A program made the translations under genes and the position numbers. From positions 4,956,563 through 5,020,562 of the forward strand of contig OX291540.1 in NCBI GenBank assembly GCA_946406115.1: 64,000 nt of DNA, given 5' to 3'. Source of the stretch: Apoda limacodes. Lineage: Eukaryota; Arthropoda; Insecta; Lepidoptera; Limacodidae. Shown piece after piece: positions 60,559 through 64,000 of the stretch; positions within the stretch are counted from its first letter, which is position 1; the number at the start of each line of letters is the position of its first letter. Below the pieces are notes generated by a model. It saw only the letters and a program-made list of their open reading frames with translations. It made no database searches and had not been told where the DNA came from.

Positions 60559-62803
60559 CAGGATTATGCTGTGCACCTGCAGTTGGGACATACAATGCTG
60601 TACAACTATGGCAACAACTGGAGTTTTTCAACTTACTTATTGAGAAATTATGAAGTTTATTTTAGACTACCATCCTGCAAGTAACAATGAAAATTAATTT
60701 AAAATCCATATAGTATTTTTGCTATATATGCCCCAGACCAATTGATATTTTTTTCTACTGATATAGTTGTTTTTCTTCCTAGTGTTTATAACCTAGTCTG
60801 TAAACACAAAAGATCAAATATTAAAATCAAATCAAACCACAGCCTTAAAATAGGGCAGAATTATATTTCTAATTTTGAAAATGTTTATTAAAAATCTTAA
60901 CCAGATCATCCTGATATTTTTATCTTAAATCAGAATTTACTATAGTTGCCACTTTAGCTTATTTATTAAGCACAGTAGACACATCTGATATCACATTTCC
61001 ATTTGACATCACATTTGAAAATAAAAAGAAGCTATAAATGTATTTATATGAACATGTTGTATATAACCAAAGAACTGCATATATTATATGTATTATGTAG
61101 TTATAAAAAATAATATAATTTTTTTAGATATTTGTATTTGGTGCAGAATGGTGAAAGAAAGTGTAAAATGTTAGGTAGTCTAGACAAGACCAACAGTATA
61201 TATATATTTACATATATATCAGGTACTTAATTATGTTTATTTTCTTAAGTAGTCTTAGTCCAATTTTAATAATTCCCTGCAGATATTAAATATTCTCTGC
61301 AGATTATTTTAATCAAAAATTTCATTAAAGCAATACTTTCAAACAACATGTAAAGTTATAAAAACTAATTAACAGTTAAATAATAATAAATGTAAGTATA
61401 TATATACAATATCACAAAAAAATAAGCAGCAATAAGCATGAAATTAGATACACAATTGAACAACCTTCTACTAAAATTTAAGTACAGTCACTATACCTAC
61501 AAGTTCTTATGTAAGTGGTACAAGGGAGGTTATTGACCCCAGGCTGTGTAGACACTAGCCAGACGAACAAAAAAGTGAAACCAACAGTTTTTTAAGCCTT
61601 AGCTTGCCTGAATGATGAATTAAGCAATGTGAGTACTATGCTAGGTACAAGCCAGACACTGAGTTGACCAATATCTAGGCTATTGGAATATTGAAATATA
61701 TGTGTAGTACCAAACTTCTTTTATTATAATTAGGTGATTATTAACTTTGCCATATGCTTTAATTTATGCATAGAATGTTTTTTCTGTATTCATAGGTACA
61801 AAAATAAGTTGTTCAAGCAATTTTTAGCAAAAAAAATAAATTTATAATACTAACCAAACATTTTACAACATATAATTTGCACTAATGGAAATATCATCAA
61901 TTATTTTTATCTGAATGGATTTTTGTAGAATGTGATACATAGCTGGCTTTGAGATGCAGCTAACTTTATATGTATCAAAGTGCAAAATTTGAGAATGGCC
62001 AAAAAAGCAAACCTTATTTTAACTTTCTTCTGACAATAAATTCTTGAAATTTTACTATGTTACTGACTTCTCTACAGAGAACAAAGAAACACCATATAGA
62101 CATGGTTTTCACTTTTACACCAAACATAAGCACTTCAATGCCAAAATATAAAAGAACCCTTAGTAAAAAGGTTCTGCAAACACAAATCTTTCTAATTGGA
62201 CCCTAATTTAAGAAGATTTTGTTATTATTGTTGGCAAAAGAGCAAAAAAAATATATGCTGGTGGAGGTCCCTGGGTGGAGTTACGGAGGCACGGCCACTG
62301 ACCTGCCATGATGGTGTCGCGCGCACCGCACAGCTGACGCTGCGCGACGTCTCCAAGCTGGCCACCAGACAAAGGAGCGCCCCAAGTCGGCAGCGCAGAG
62401 GCCCTGAGCCGCGAGCCGACGCCGGCCACCCCAGCCGATACCGGCCCGCCCGACAGCAATAAGAGGTCGCAGACAAAAAAATCGATAGGTCGTCAACCTC
62501 CGTCGACGGTCGGTCGGAGCCGGTCCCGGGTAGACTGCCGCGTCGCCGCCCGTTCGCAATCTCTTTATGCCGCTCAAAGATCCCTTAGAGGCCTCAATGG
62601 CCAACACTTAACAGGCCCGAATTCGCCATTTTGAAACGGGAACAATGAGATATTTACTTTTGAATACTGGGACAACTTTGATCGTTGTCCGATATTTTAA
62701 AAGTTACTGACGTAAAATTAAAGCGCCTCAAACGCTAAACCGCTGTAAATAAATACGTACTCTGACTAGAGACTCCTTCGTCACCGCTGCCGATATCCGA
62801 CAT
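21884..62803 (-). CDS. Pur-alpha: Transcriptional activator protein Pur-alpha (nine coding exons)
   Basis: Pur-alpha binds purine-rich single-stranded DNA and RNA and acts in transcription, replication and neuronal mRNA transport. The spliced model joins 62803-62761, 53231-53187, 37093-36960, 32826-32662, 32002-31824, 30742-30637, 29690-29568, 24688-24611 and 21919-21884 and gives 302 residues, close to the roughly 275-320 typical of the family. Order: acidic/Ser/Gly N-terminus (1-44), PUR repeat I (about 45-108), PUR II (about 122-184), PUR III (about 194-254), then a Gly/Ala/Pro tail. Each repeat has the family's basic turn: QNRRGRF (63-69), ENSRGRF (140-146), QNNRGIY (213-219). All introns are GT-AG and phases agree. 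The weak point is the end of exon 6, where a longer in-frame end adds 13 residues. The 41-kb span comes from transposon-filled introns. Untranslated exons and both transcript ends are not determined. Confidence 0.95.
23353..23383. repeat. (TA)n microsatellite in intron 8
   Basis: About 15 TA units bounded by 'ttattaa' and 'ttaaaaata'. Confidence 0.9.
23724..23985. repeat. 37-bp minisatellite in Pur-alpha intron 8, seven copies
   Basis: Seven units start at 23724, 23761, 23798, 23835, 23872, 23909 and 23946. Unit: 'aaaatatagtgctgttatta' + 'tactaatttgacagtcc'. They are nearly identical; the second has 'tattttgac'. The array lies about 0.6 kb beyond the exon 8 donor. The rest of intron 8 (21920-24610) shows no gene. 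Confidence 0.95.
24611..24688 (-). CDS. Pur-alpha: Pur-alpha coding exon 8, Gly/Ala/Pro tail
   Basis: A 78-base phase 0/0 exon after a strong polypyrimidine acceptor (TTTGTTAG), with a GTAAGT donor. It encodes [20 protein letters not shown] plus PLLHDI. The Gly/Ala/Pro-rich composition is like the low-complexity tails of Pur-alpha in other animals, but this sequence is not conserved enough to prove identity. Support comes from consensus splice sites, preserved frame on both sides, and GC content well above the surrounding intron. Confidence 0.75.
25263..26406 (+). mobile_element. 5'-truncated, internally deleted jockey-like LINE copy in intron 7
   Basis: Plus-strand reading gives [54 protein letters not shown] and NAGGPQG. 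It then jumps near 25650 straight to a downstream region ([80 protein letters not shown]). The reverse-transcriptase YADD segment is missing. The copy ends with the family tail 'ccttagtggtataaaaaa'. Frameshifts and stops show it is dead. It is the same family as 1-2345 and 47828-48345. Confidence 0.9.
26490..26965 (-). mobile_element. Jockey/BMC1-like reverse transcriptase fragment in intron 7
   Basis: The minus strand reads [70 protein letters not shown] and, after a shift, [17 protein letters not shown] and ITGHVLTGF. This is the RT segment between motifs 0 and 4 of a second LINE family, different from the neighbouring copy. Both ends are truncated. Confidence 0.8.
26970..27600. repeat. Pieces of dispersed LINE 3' ends
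   Basis: From 26973 an AATTC/ATTCA pentamer run is followed by 'gaaccggcaagaaactcagc' (27098-27117), a phrase very common in lepidopteran genomes. It reads as the 3' tail of a minus-strand element. 27480-27600 contains 'cttcttgccagatctttttg' and ends 'gaataaatattgtttgattt', the tail of another, plus-strand element. Confidence 0.5.
27601..29250. other. Rest of Pur-alpha intron 7
   Basis: 27760-27990 includes 'ctatctccaagccaaatttc', a CAGACAGACA run and 'cagccgtttagtaatccag', typical of a dispersed lepidopteran repeat. A TA/AT run lies at 28006-28021. Otherwise AT-rich sequence without coding signal. Confidence 0.45.
29254..29459. mobile_element. MITE with 41-bp terminal inverted repeats
   Basis: The left arm 29254-29294 (begins 'acaaaacacatttcaaaatg') is the near-perfect inverse of 29418-29459, with a one-base length difference. 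The interior of about 120 bp is non-coding. The element sits about 110 bp past the exon 7 donor. I cannot define a target duplication, so the superfamily is open. Confidence 0.8.
29568..29690 (-). CDS. Pur-alpha: Pur-alpha coding exon 7, end of PUR repeat III
   Basis: The exon encodes residues 225-265: [20 protein letters not shown], then [10 protein letters not shown] and the linker [11 protein letters not shown]. This is the C-terminal strand and helix of PUR III, which serves dimerisation in this family. The acceptor is TTCAAG and the donor GTGAGT, both in phase 0. If the donor is not used, the frame reads on into intron 7 for about 26 residues before a stop, which would give an alternative short C-terminus. 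Confidence 0.95.
29691..31823. other. Introns 6 and 5 of Pur-alpha, non-coding apart from exon 6
   Basis: AT-rich sequence around exon 6 (30637-30742). 31580-31640 contains 'cagcacgatttgaacccaa', a tRNA/SINE-like B-box phrase on the minus strand. Nothing else is recognised. Confidence 0.4.
30637..30742 (-). CDS. Pur-alpha: Pur-alpha coding exon 6, first half of PUR repeat III
   Basis: After an ATTTACAG acceptor the exon completes Gly189, then encodes [20 protein letters not shown] and [15 protein letters not shown], the beta-strand half of PUR repeat III. The end used here (GAG followed by GTTGTA) yields the family-typical junction SE-VK with exon 7, but that donor is poor. The frame stays open for 13 more residues ([13 protein letters not shown]) to a second weak donor (AAG then GTTTTT) at 30598. 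Both ends are phase 0, so one or both may be used. Confidence 0.85.
31824..32002 (-). CDS. Pur-alpha: Pur-alpha coding exon 5, PUR repeat II
   Basis: The exon encodes residues 130-188 plus two bases of codon 189. It begins [20 protein letters not shown], continues through [20 protein letters not shown] and ends with the helix [19 protein letters not shown]. This is a complete PUR repeat II core with the ENSRGRF turn. The acceptor is ACTTTTCAG; the donor is GTCAGT, weaker than consensus but in the correct phase for exon 6. Confidence 0.95.
32662..32826 (-). CDS. Pur-alpha: Pur-alpha coding exon 4, end of PUR repeat I
   Basis: A 165-base phase 0/0 exon encoding residues 75-129: [20 protein letters not shown], then a helix [16 protein letters not shown] that closes PUR repeat I, and the inter-repeat linker [20 protein letters not shown] that leads into PUR II. 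The acceptor is ATCGACAG and the donor is GTAAGG. The helix and the polar/proline linker match the arrangement known in fly and vertebrate Pur-alpha. Confidence 0.95.
32966..33698. mobile_element. Non-autonomous hAT element (MITE), copy 1
   Basis: A 717-bp element (32974-33690) begins CAGGGGCGGC and ends GCCGCCTCTG, which are inverted ends. It is flanked on both sides by the exact 8-bp direct repeat CTTAAGAG (32966-32973, 33691-33698). An 8-bp target duplication and CAG...CTG ends are hAT hallmarks. The inside is non-coding. It lies in intron 3. A second copy is at 45773-48779. Confidence 0.85.
33699..35110. other. Intron 3, nothing recognised
   Basis: AT-rich, with no coding signal or clear repeat. 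Confidence 0.4.
35119..35730 (-). pseudogene. Tc1-like transposase remnant with a mutated catalytic residue
   Basis: The open part 35544-35119 reads [38 protein letters not shown] and [20 protein letters not shown]. This is the C-terminal half of a Tc1-family DDE transposase. The spacing from the second catalytic position to the Glu of NPIEH is 34 residues, as in DD34E enzymes. That second position is Asn (QNNARAH) where QDNARAH is expected, which should abolish catalysis. The N-terminal DNA-binding part, towards 35730, is in broken frames. Confidence 0.8.
35740..36959. other. Intron 3 upstream part, no gene seen
   Basis: Contains at 36355-36440 'gactagcttttgcccgcgct' and 'actatctccatgccaaattt', phrases of a dispersed lepidopteran repeat. 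The rest is AT-rich and unassigned. Confidence 0.4.
36960..37093 (-). CDS. Pur-alpha: Pur-alpha coding exon 3, first half of PUR repeat I
   Basis: The exon encodes residues 30-74: a short Ser/Gln-rich stretch, then [20 protein letters not shown] and [11 protein letters not shown], the beta-strand half of PUR repeat I. The acceptor is GTTTTAG (37100-37094) and the donor is GTGAGT after the GAG codon (phase 0). The strand residues RFYLDVKQN and the basic RRGRF turn are hallmarks of the family's nucleic-acid-binding surface. Confidence 0.95.
37795..38432. repeat. Dispersed 'ggttccgta' repeat element in intron 2
   Basis: Starts with 'ggccaagtgcgagttggact' and 'cgcgcaccgagggttccgta'. It ends, after a GGAC/GACA run, with 'aagggttccgatttctgcc' and 'ggctacggaaccctt'. 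The head and tail are partly inverted (GGGTTCCGTA versus TACGGAACCC). This is one of the commonest lepidopteran repeats. Related pieces are near 4785, 41880-42450, 45490, 50215-50300 and 57985-58020. Confidence 0.7.
38433..40830. other. Intron 2, nothing recognised
   Basis: AT-rich sequence without open frames or repeats that I can identify. Confidence 0.4.
40839..41400 (-). pseudogene. Tc1-like transposase remnant, N-terminus lost
   Basis: The open frame 41336-40839 reads [58 protein letters not shown] and [16 protein letters not shown]. It keeps all three catalytic positions of a DD34E Tc1 transposase: Asp in FTDE, Asp in QDNARAH and Glu in PIEH, with 34 residues between the last two. Upstream, to about 41400, '[17 protein letters not shown]' is joined by a deletion, and the helix-turn-helix domain is absent. 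It is a different subfamily from 35119-35730. Confidence 0.85.
41650..41745 (-). mobile_element. 5S rRNA-derived SINE-like fragment
   Basis: On the minus strand 'cgtcgggcttggtcagtact' and 'tggatgggtgaccgctta' match the 3' half of eukaryotic 5S rRNA (internal promoter region). The adjoining 'gttacaaacacaaacaaaaa' also occurs near 37860 inside the 'ggttccgta' repeat, which links the two families. Confidence 0.65.
41880..42460. repeat. Dispersed repeat with GACA tail
   Basis: Contains 'gaaccgatttgcatgaaatt', the run 'ggacagacggacagacagac' and 'caaggtacggaatcttc'. This matches the layout of the 'ggttccgta' family (the lepidopteran type at 37795-38432) in diverged form. No coding content. Confidence 0.5.
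42859..42872 (-). other. Possible tRNA-Lys primer-binding site of an LTR retrotransposon
   Basis: The minus strand reads TGGCGCCCAACGTG, complementary to the last 14 bases of tRNA-Lys including CCA. Such a site marks the end of the 5' LTR in many gypsy-type elements. The minus-strand sequence downstream (42850-42690) could be leader or gag remnant, but no protease or RT is present and LTR ends cannot be defined. It would be a truncated relic. Confidence 0.35.
43262..45000 (-). mobile_element. RTE-clade non-LTR retrotransposon, internally deleted
   Basis: Minus-strand order: endonuclease start near 44900 ([40 protein letters not shown]); endonuclease centre 44462-44265 ([20 protein letters not shown]); RT pieces 44050-43600 ([58 protein letters not shown]); then a jump to the C-terminal tail 43500-43320 ([20 protein letters not shown]). 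The 3' end is TGATGATGATG-like, as in RTE elements. The YADD segment is deleted and many frames are broken. 45000-45260, with a G run at 45238-45250, may be its 5' region. Confidence 0.85.
45900..46560. other. GC-rich unassigned insert inside hAT copy 2
   Basis: Composition differs sharply from the AT-rich surroundings. Short open frames exist on both strands (46315-46512 minus, 46329-46523 plus), but no protein domain is recognisable. It resembles the GC-rich ends of some LINEs, with an A-run at 46561-46570. The identity is not established. Confidence 0.35.
46660..47745. repeat. 104-bp tandem array, about 11 units
   Basis: Units of 103-104 bp are anchored by AGATC at 46666, 46769, 46873, 46977, 47081, 47185, 47289, 47393, 47496, 47600 and 47704. 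Each unit has an AGATCT-spacer-AGATCT inverted motif ('agatcttgatgagatct'), 'cacttctgtaaagaaactac' and 'gtttctagtttgacagctgt'. The palindrome TGACAGCTGTCA is perfect at nine junctions (46747, 46955, 47059, 47163, 47267, 47371, 47475, 47578, 47682) and has one change near 46851. A diverged relative lies at 54605-54860. Confidence 0.95.
47828..48345 (-). mobile_element. Jockey-like LINE 3' fragment, truncated at both ends
   Basis: The minus strand matches 25810-26335 of the plus-strand copy ('cttcacgtcggggcagaggt', 'tatggagtactgctgccatc', 'ggtcggcaacgcgcgaatga'). It begins at KQYFTSG near 48345 and stops after 'tgttacaaacgtcca' near 47830, so it lacks the family's final tail. It forms the right part of the insertion within hAT copy 2. 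Confidence 0.85.
48790..49470. other. Intron 2, nothing recognised
   Basis: Overlapping open frames on the minus strand at 48689-49068 show no domain. Otherwise AT-rich. Confidence 0.35.
49475..49799 (+). repeat. Left arm of a 325-bp inverted repeat
   Basis: Reads 'gaattcgaaccgaaaccatc' to 'ttatctctgatct'. It is inverted at 52442-52766 with only four substitutions by my comparison. No coding content recognised. Confidence 0.95.
50215..50300. repeat. Fragment of the 'ggttccgta' repeat family
   Basis: Contains 'ggacgaacgaacggagtcgg', 'ttgtcatttgggtacggtac' and 'cctgttaa', matching the tail of the element that ends at 38432. Confidence 0.6.
51093..51538. mobile_element. MITE with about 90-bp inverted ends and TA target site
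   Basis: Inverted ends: left 51095-51185 (GTTAAAGACCCAG, later CTCAGTTAGTCTGTTGC), right 51447-51536 (GCAACAGACTAACTGAG, later CTGGCTCTTTAAC). TA dinucleotides at 51093-51094 and 51537-51538 fit a Tc1/mariner-type target duplication. The interior is AT-rich and non-coding. The element lies in the spacer of the 325-bp inverted repeat. Confidence 0.8.
52050..52335. repeat. Dispersed lepidopteran repeat (minus orientation piece)
   Basis: Contains 'aggcgtgtttcaccagttcc' and 'gaacctcctccttctttgaa'. The first is the inverse of 'ggaactggtgaaacgccttt' at 58037-58056, and both occur in a family ending 'ttgaagtcggttaaaa'. A third relative is at 54890-55020. Confidence 0.6.
52442..52766 (-). repeat. 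Right arm of the 325-bp inverted repeat
   Basis: Reverse complement of 49475-49799 with four mismatches and no length change. The arms enclose about 2.64 kb of spacer. Confidence 0.95.
53187..53231 (-). CDS. Pur-alpha: Pur-alpha coding exon 2
   Basis: A 45-base exon between a TTACAG acceptor and a GTAAGT donor. It enters and leaves in phase 1 and encodes about [15 protein letters not shown] plus the first base of a Gly codon. It belongs to the low-complexity N-terminal region ahead of PUR repeat I. Its length is a multiple of three, so skipping it keeps frame. It is isolated by introns of about 9.5 kb upstream and 16 kb downstream. Confidence 0.85.
54000..54270 (-). mobile_element. 5'-truncated RTE LINE 3' end, highly diverged
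   Basis: Parallel to 43300-43560: 'agccacggctgaacatagac', 'caaaggtccacctggtggag' and 'gaggtcgccactctgagatt' align with 'ccgtccactgctggacatag', 'gtccatctagcggggggccg' and 'cgccactggagaacc'. It is the same element end in a much older copy. Confidence 0.65.
54605..54860. repeat. Diverged relative of the 104-bp satellite
   Basis: About two and a half units, with 'aagatcttgataagatct', 'ttgtaaagaaactactagtc' and 'gtttaacagctaccatcc'. The TGACAGCTGTCA core is eroded in these units. Confidence 0.85.
55030..56460. other. Intron 1, no gene; local T-rich repeat
   Basis: 55050-55270 holds four imperfect units of 'gttgctttttttagctcctgcc' / 'attttataatacagaattt' type, a decayed tandem repeat of about 60 bp. 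The rest is AT-rich and unassigned. Confidence 0.5.
56600..56715 (+). mobile_element. 5S rRNA-derived SINE-like sequence
   Basis: 'gcgaagttaagcaacgtcga' and 'cagtatttggatgggtgacc' match the conserved central and 3' half of eukaryotic 5S rRNA. The 5' half is strongly altered, so this is not a functional 5S gene but a pseudogene or the head of a 5S-derived SINE. A second fragment is at 41650-41745. Confidence 0.7.
56821..56985. repeat. Direct duplication of about 50 bp
   Basis: 'cagtgcgggtagactgcc' and 'tatatggcccaagcctccag' at 56823-56870 recur at 56933-56980 with an insertion of 'gact'. The phrase 'aggcctgtgcccctgcagta' also recalls the RTE 3' end in this window. Confidence 0.7.
56990..58030. 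other. Intron 1, no gene seen
   Basis: AT-rich. A short 'ggcccgcgcaccgagggtat' fragment of the 'ggttccgta' repeat lies at 57997-58016. Confidence 0.4.
58134..58772. mobile_element. Two related foldback elements in tandem
   Basis: First hairpin: 58134-58222 pairs with 58250-58322. Second: 58551-58641 pairs with 58685-58772. Both pairs share 'aaaacaaccggcttcaaaa', 'gcactaaaaaggtaaaaata' and 'attacttattt', then 'tgaagttggt' near the loop. They are palindromic units of a dispersed lepidopteran repeat. 58330-58500 between them is repeat sequence containing 'gaaccgatttacgtgatttt'. Confidence 0.75.
58780..62270. other. Intron 1 proximal part, no gene seen
   Basis: AT-rich, with few recognisable transposons. 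A TA microsatellite lies at 60524-60551, and short TA runs at 61196-61220. No coding signal on either strand. Confidence 0.4.
60524..60551. repeat. (TA)n microsatellite
   Basis: About 14 TA units in intron 1. Confidence 0.9.
62303..62480 (-). promoter_or_regulatory. GC-rich block with a possible alternative Pur-alpha first exon
   Basis: The block 62280-62560 is strikingly GC- and CpG-rich in an AT-rich neighbourhood. On the minus strand it contains an ATG at 62309-62307 in a strong start context (A at -3, G at +4). ATGGCAG is followed at once by a GTCAGT donor (62302-62297). Seven coding bases leave phase 1, exactly what exon 2 needs, so splicing would give [12 protein letters not shown] and an alternative 290-residue N-terminus. 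The 5' limit given is arbitrary. A TATCGAT sequence near 62480 resembles an insect DRE-type promoter element. Confidence 0.4.
62761..62803 (-). CDS. Pur-alpha: Pur-alpha coding exon 1 (start codon)
   Basis: The exon encodes residues 1-14, [14 protein letters not shown], plus the first base of codon 15, and ends at a GTACGT donor (62760-62755). The acidic Ser/Gly start resembles N-termini of other Pur-alpha proteins. An acceptor-like sequence (TGTGTCTGTAG) lies about 20 bases upstream of the ATG on the minus strand. The exon could therefore be internal, with a further 5' untranslated exon upstream; this cannot be settled from sequence alone. Confidence 0.85.
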
Positions 62804-63552
62804 CTCAATCCACACCAAATTCTACAGACACAAGCAATTCACGATCTTTTCGGCACTAAAGCTACGTTGGATTTTTAGTATTGGGAACAAAATTATCAAA
62901 AGTGACAGCAGGATAGCACATTTGATTTTCAAGAAGGCAAAAAGAGAAAGCAATTACATTTATACGAAAGTCTAAATTTCCGAACGTGACGCTAAACACA
63001 AACGACAAAAGTATCTATGGTTCAATGTTGCACGATTAAAATAAAATTGACAAAAAAATTGCCGACTTCCCGTCATAGATTAATCAAGCCACTACGGGCC
63101 TGTTCTTTAACTTCAAAATTTAGCACATTTGTTTATCATGTAGCACTTACTGTAGAATACTTACTAGAACAATACAGACTTGATAAGTAAATATTGTAAC
63201 TAAGTTCGAACACGATAGTTATATACAATTTCAAAAGAGTGAAAGAGATAAACAAATATTTACTTGTCCCTGGCACAGTATCGGCTTTCTGTGATTGTGG
63301 CAAAAATTTATTTTACACATTAAAACCTGCGTGTGTTTTAAGTCTCATTAAAGTAATTAATTTTCATTCAAATAATGATAAATGGTTGTATTGTAGGCTG
63401 CCAAATTTTTGTAAACATATTTGTTAAAACATCATTTAAGAGTAAATTTTTACTCAAATCTTTGTAAAATAACGAATATTAACAATAAAAGTAATGAAGA
63501 AAATAACAAAACAACCACTCTCGTCTCGGATCGTACGTTATATATGACCAGC
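62804..63552. promoter_or_regulatory. Pur-alpha 5' UTR and upstream flank
   Basis: Non-coding DNA immediately upstream of the minus-strand start codon. No TATA box is evident. The transcription start cannot be placed. An acceptor-like site close to the ATG leaves open an upstream non-coding exon. Confidence 0.35.
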
Positions 63553-63688
63553 CTGACAGCCATGGGCGTAACCAGCTTTTGTCATTCATGTCATTTTAAT
63601 ATAGTTAACATGTCATTTTGAGCCAATTCCTTCAGGTAATGGGCACCTAGGGAGGGTGCTTGTACCTCGCTACGCCCATGCTGACAGC
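63553..63688. mobile_element. 120-bp hAT-type MITE with perfect target duplication
   Basis: The element 63561-63680 begins CATGGGCGTAAC and ends GCTACGCCCATG (inverted ends). It is flanked by the exact octamer CTGACAGC at 63553-63560 and 63681-63688. An 8-bp duplication and ends of this kind indicate the hAT superfamily. It lies about 760 bp upstream of the Pur-alpha start codon. Confidence 0.85.
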
Positions 63689-64000
63689 CACTTAAGTTAT
63701 ATTTTCAATTATGCCGTAGTACCAGTTTAGCAGATAACTGGGACAACAGTTAATCACATTGTGTCTACTCGTGTCGATGTGCTATATTATTGACATGACA
63801 TGGAGACCAAGTTTAAGAGAATTACGTAAAAAAATCACCATGAATAAATGAACCAACTTACAATTTTCAGTTTTAACTTTATTATTTTACTGTAAATGGA
63901 AGTATTATGTGTCGAAGTTTATGGAAACTTACATCTTTGCAGTTTATTATGCAATTTTATAAAGATACAACCATTTTTATCATCAACTATGACTGAAGCC
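63689..64000. other. Right edge, no gene seen
   Basis: AT-rich intergenic sequence without features. Confidence 0.4.

Noticed and set aside
62281..62607. A 108-codon minus-strand frame and overlapping frames on both strands in the GC-rich block.
   Set aside because: Open frames in three registers on both strands are expected from GC-rich DNA; no domain is seen. Only the ATG-donor junction was kept.

Overview
The window is a piece of an AT-rich insect nuclear genome, almost certainly a moth or butterfly. The evidence is a multi-exon gene with GT-AG introns and many repeat types common in Lepidoptera: jockey-like and RTE non-LTR elements, a 5S-rRNA-derived repeat, repeats ending in 'gggttccgtac', tRNA-derived SINE debris and many hAT, Tc1/mariner and piggyBac-style miniature elements. 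I see no prokaryotic-type operon, CRISPR array or obvious new multi-gene system.

One host gene dominates. Pur-alpha, a single-stranded nucleic-acid-binding protein with three PUR repeats, lies on the minus strand. Its start codon is at 62803-62801 and its stop at 21886-21884. I rebuilt nine coding exons (62761-62803, 53187-53231, 36960-37093, 32662-32826, 31824-32002, 30637-30742, 29568-29690, 24611-24688, 21884-21919). All junction phases agree and the model encodes 302 residues. Most ORFs of this window that look like separate small genes are either exons of this gene or transposon debris in its introns. A GC-rich block at 62.28-62.56 kb in intron 1 holds a phase-compatible alternative first exon.

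Layout. 1-4.4 kb: a minus-strand jockey-like LINE next to a broken plus-strand hAT transposase. 4.4-13.7 kb: repeat debris, an unassigned coding-like stretch (6.02-6.71 kb), a decayed mariner-like transposase and a SINE remnant. 13.7-21.9 kb: 3' flank or long 3' UTR of Pur-alpha, with a 41-bp minisatellite and a TTAA-flanked hairpin element. 21.9-37.1 kb: exons 3-9, with intron 7 loaded with LINE fragments. 37.1-53.2 kb: intron 2, a transposon graveyard with two Tc1 transposase remnants, an RTE LINE, an interrupted hAT miniature element containing a 104-bp tandem array, and a 3.3-kb structure with 325-bp inverted arms. 53.2-62.8 kb: intron 1, with more repeats and foldbacks. 62.8-64 kb: 5' flank with a perfect 120-bp hAT miniature element.

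The observations most worth checking are the phase-matched alternative first exon, the 104-bp array in which nearly every unit carries the palindrome TGACAGCTGTCA (the known dimer site of TALE homeodomain factors), the young 325-bp inverted duplication, and the nested hAT miniature elements with 8-bp target duplications. All family assignments come from motif recognition; no database search was possible.
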